From positions 62,001 to 126,000 of the forward strand of contig CAJNYU010004302.1 of NCBI GenBank assembly GCA_905331475.1: a stretch of DNA of 64,000 nt. Reading direction: 5' to 3'. Origin of the DNA: Rotaria socialis (lineage: Eukaryota; Rotifera; Eurotatoria; Philodinida; Philodinidae). Below the pieces are notes generated by a model. The model did not search any database, was not told where the DNA came from, and saw nothing but the letters and a program-made list of their open reading frames with translations. The position numbers were made by a program, and so were the translations under genes. This document shows, one piece after another, positions 62,768-64,000 of this stretch. Position 1 is the stretch's first letter. The number at the start of each line of letters is the position of its first letter.

Positions 62768-63200
62768 TCATACTACGACTACTCATTGAGAAAAATCCCA
62801 ATTCATTTTTCACCAAAATTCTCTTTCTGTTGTATAGGTTTACGAGAAAGTAAAAAATAAGACTCCTGTAGGCAATACAAACAACAACTCTCATTTTTCT
62901 ATCGCTTCTTCTACTCAAGGTTGGACACAGAACGAAAAAGGGACGTTTTAAATGTCTTAGAAAGCAATCATGCATTCAGAAGTTTCTTCATTTGAGAGCA
63001 ACAGTGGTTTTTAAGTGAGACCAGTACAAGATTGCAAGTGTAAAAAAATTGAAAACATTCTATCTTCATCACGTTCAGCTTTTAACGCTATTTACAACCT
63101 TTTCGATCAGTTTATCTAGATTTCTTGCATTGATAGATATAGAGTGTACGGACTAAGTAGTGTGCCACTGTGAGGTGTGGGCTAAGTAATAGCATCATAT
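62768..63200. repeat. ~400 bp direct repeat, copy 2
   Basis: Second copy of 61037-61450, about 1.7 kb downstream. A shorter related pair lies beside it: 62475-62530 and 63230-63285 share GTTGATAATTCAACGAAG-type sequence, so the repeated unit may extend beyond the clear matches. Confidence 0.6.
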
Positions 63201-63450
63201 GAGACTATGAAGCCACAATGGTGTTGATTTGAGACTGGTTTACGCTGATAATTCAGCGAAGACCACTGCTCACACGCTCTCAATATCAAGCCCACTCCAA
63301 GTCACGTATCTAAAACTTTATTCAATGAGGTTTTTGAATAACAGACTGTTTGAAGCACTCAAACATGTTTCTTATTTATGAATTCATCCAATACAGTTCA
63401 AAAGTGCAATTTTTCAATCTGTTTTCTAGCTTATCATTTTCGTTTTTGAA

Positions 63451-64000
63451 ATGGCTTGGAATTATTGGAATTGGGTTTGGTGTAATATTTTCATTAGTAC
63501 TGCTATTGTTTTTAATACATTTGTCATCTTGGTTTTTTTACTACGATATTTCGATCAACTATTCTATGGTATTGTTGCTAAACTCTTCAATATCGAACGT
63601 TGTTTTATTGATGTGCATCATAATATTATCTCACGCAATTCCAAAATTAATATATCAAGTGCTCGTATAATCAAAGCCACTGAAAGGCTTTCAAAAATTG
63701 TAATTTTCTGCAAGAATCTTTGTAATGGAGAAAGGGAATTGAATAATGATGCCGAAGAATCGACATCTGACGATGATCAGCCGCCGAACAATAATGAAGT
63801 ACGGCCTTATTCTGATAAAGATGACAAGTTGAGCGCCACACAAAGAAAAGTTCACAATAGGGTAGCATCATATCAAAACCCTTCGTCTCACCCAGAACAC
63901 GAACGTGAAATATTGAATATATATGGAAAATACATTCCTTTAAATAAATTTTCAAATAAACTTTTCATAACAATCCTAACCACAGCTGTCATCTCAGCTG
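63451..64000 (+). CDS. Membrane protein, 3' end outside window
   Basis: ATG at 63451 opens a frame with no stop through the last base, 183 codons. It starts with a hydrophobic helix (about residues 12-33, FISTAIVFNTFVILVFLL), then an amphipathic stretch with many His/Asn/Lys, a polar acidic linker (EESTSDDDQPPNNNE, about 98-112) and a second hydrophobic segment starting at the window edge (LFITILTTAVISA). This suggests a multi-pass membrane protein. I do not recognise the family. A 106-codon ORF overlaps in another frame (63350-63670); I prefer the long one because it stays open to the edge and its segments look like real protein. Confidence 0.5.
   Translation, partial: MAWNYWNWVWCNIFISTAIVFNTFVILVFLLRYFDQLFYGIVAKLFNIERCFIDVHHNIISRNSKINISSARIIKATERLSKIVIFCKNLCNGERELNNDAEESTSDDDQPPNNNEVRPYSDKDDKLSATQRKVHNRVASYQNPSSHPEHEREILNIYGKYIPLNKFSNKLFITILTTAVISA

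Larger units (their letters stand above)
60272..63450. other. Repeat-rich intergenic region
   Basis: Holds a TGTGGG hairpin, copy B of a dispersed repeat and two copies of a ~400 bp repeat. The 85-codon ORF at 61082-61339 lies in the first of these copies and is not preserved in the second, so I do not call it a gene. The 89-codon ORF at 62373-62642 also has no support. Confidence 0.5.

Noticed and set aside
1..64000. CRISPR arrays, rRNA genes, complete tRNA genes, bacterial operons or replication origins.
   Set aside because: None seen. Apart from the tRNA-like relic at 13950 there is no structured RNA I can support, and the gene structures are eukaryotic.

Overview
The window reads as nuclear DNA of a small-genome invertebrate, most probably a bdelloid rotifer (Adineta/Rotaria-like). 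The reasons are: AT-rich sequence; animal-type genes cut by many 48-70 base GT-AG introns; large animal-style proteins (a fibrocystin-L-like receptor and an RNF213-like AAA giant); a local cluster of F-box/leucine-rich genes of a kind I associate with bdelloids; a fungal-type Trk potassium transporter, a family animals lack; and many dispersed copies of TGTGGG, which I recall as the bdelloid telomere unit. The species call is inference, since no search was possible.

Layout. 34-11552 (+): the 3' two thirds of a PKHD1L1/fibrocystin-L-like gene, 30 exons, ending in one membrane span. 11553-17348: gene-poor, with simple-repeat hairpins and a tRNA-like relic. 17349-27775: an F-box neighbourhood with one intact gene, one truncated gene and three broken copies, mixed with a hAT transposase relic, a two-exon thioredoxin-like gene ending in a CaaX box, and a two-exon Trk transporter. 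28300-30900: a small Ser/Thr/Gln-rich gene, a GGGT-rich minisatellite and a decayed ORF. 31078-51532 (-): one 15-exon RNF213-like gene that I could splice in frame throughout, giving about 5,669 residues. It has three Walker A sites but no RING that I can find. 53575-53895 (-): a small secreted cysteine-rich protein. 57032-60271 (+): an intronless glycine-rich (collagen-like) protein of 1,079 residues. 61-63.2 kb: two diverged copies of a ~400 bp repeat. 63451-64000 (+): the start of a membrane protein whose reading frame leaves the window.

The genes do not form a pathway or operon. The unifying feature is a set of short inverted repeats with arms of simple G-rich sequence (GGGTGTGGGTGTG and its complement, 25-60 bases apart). 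They are scattered from 21 to 60 kb, and one of them sits inside an F-box reading frame. Exon coordinates are my own manual splice calls from GT-AG sites and frame continuity. Family names come from recognising motifs, not from database searches.
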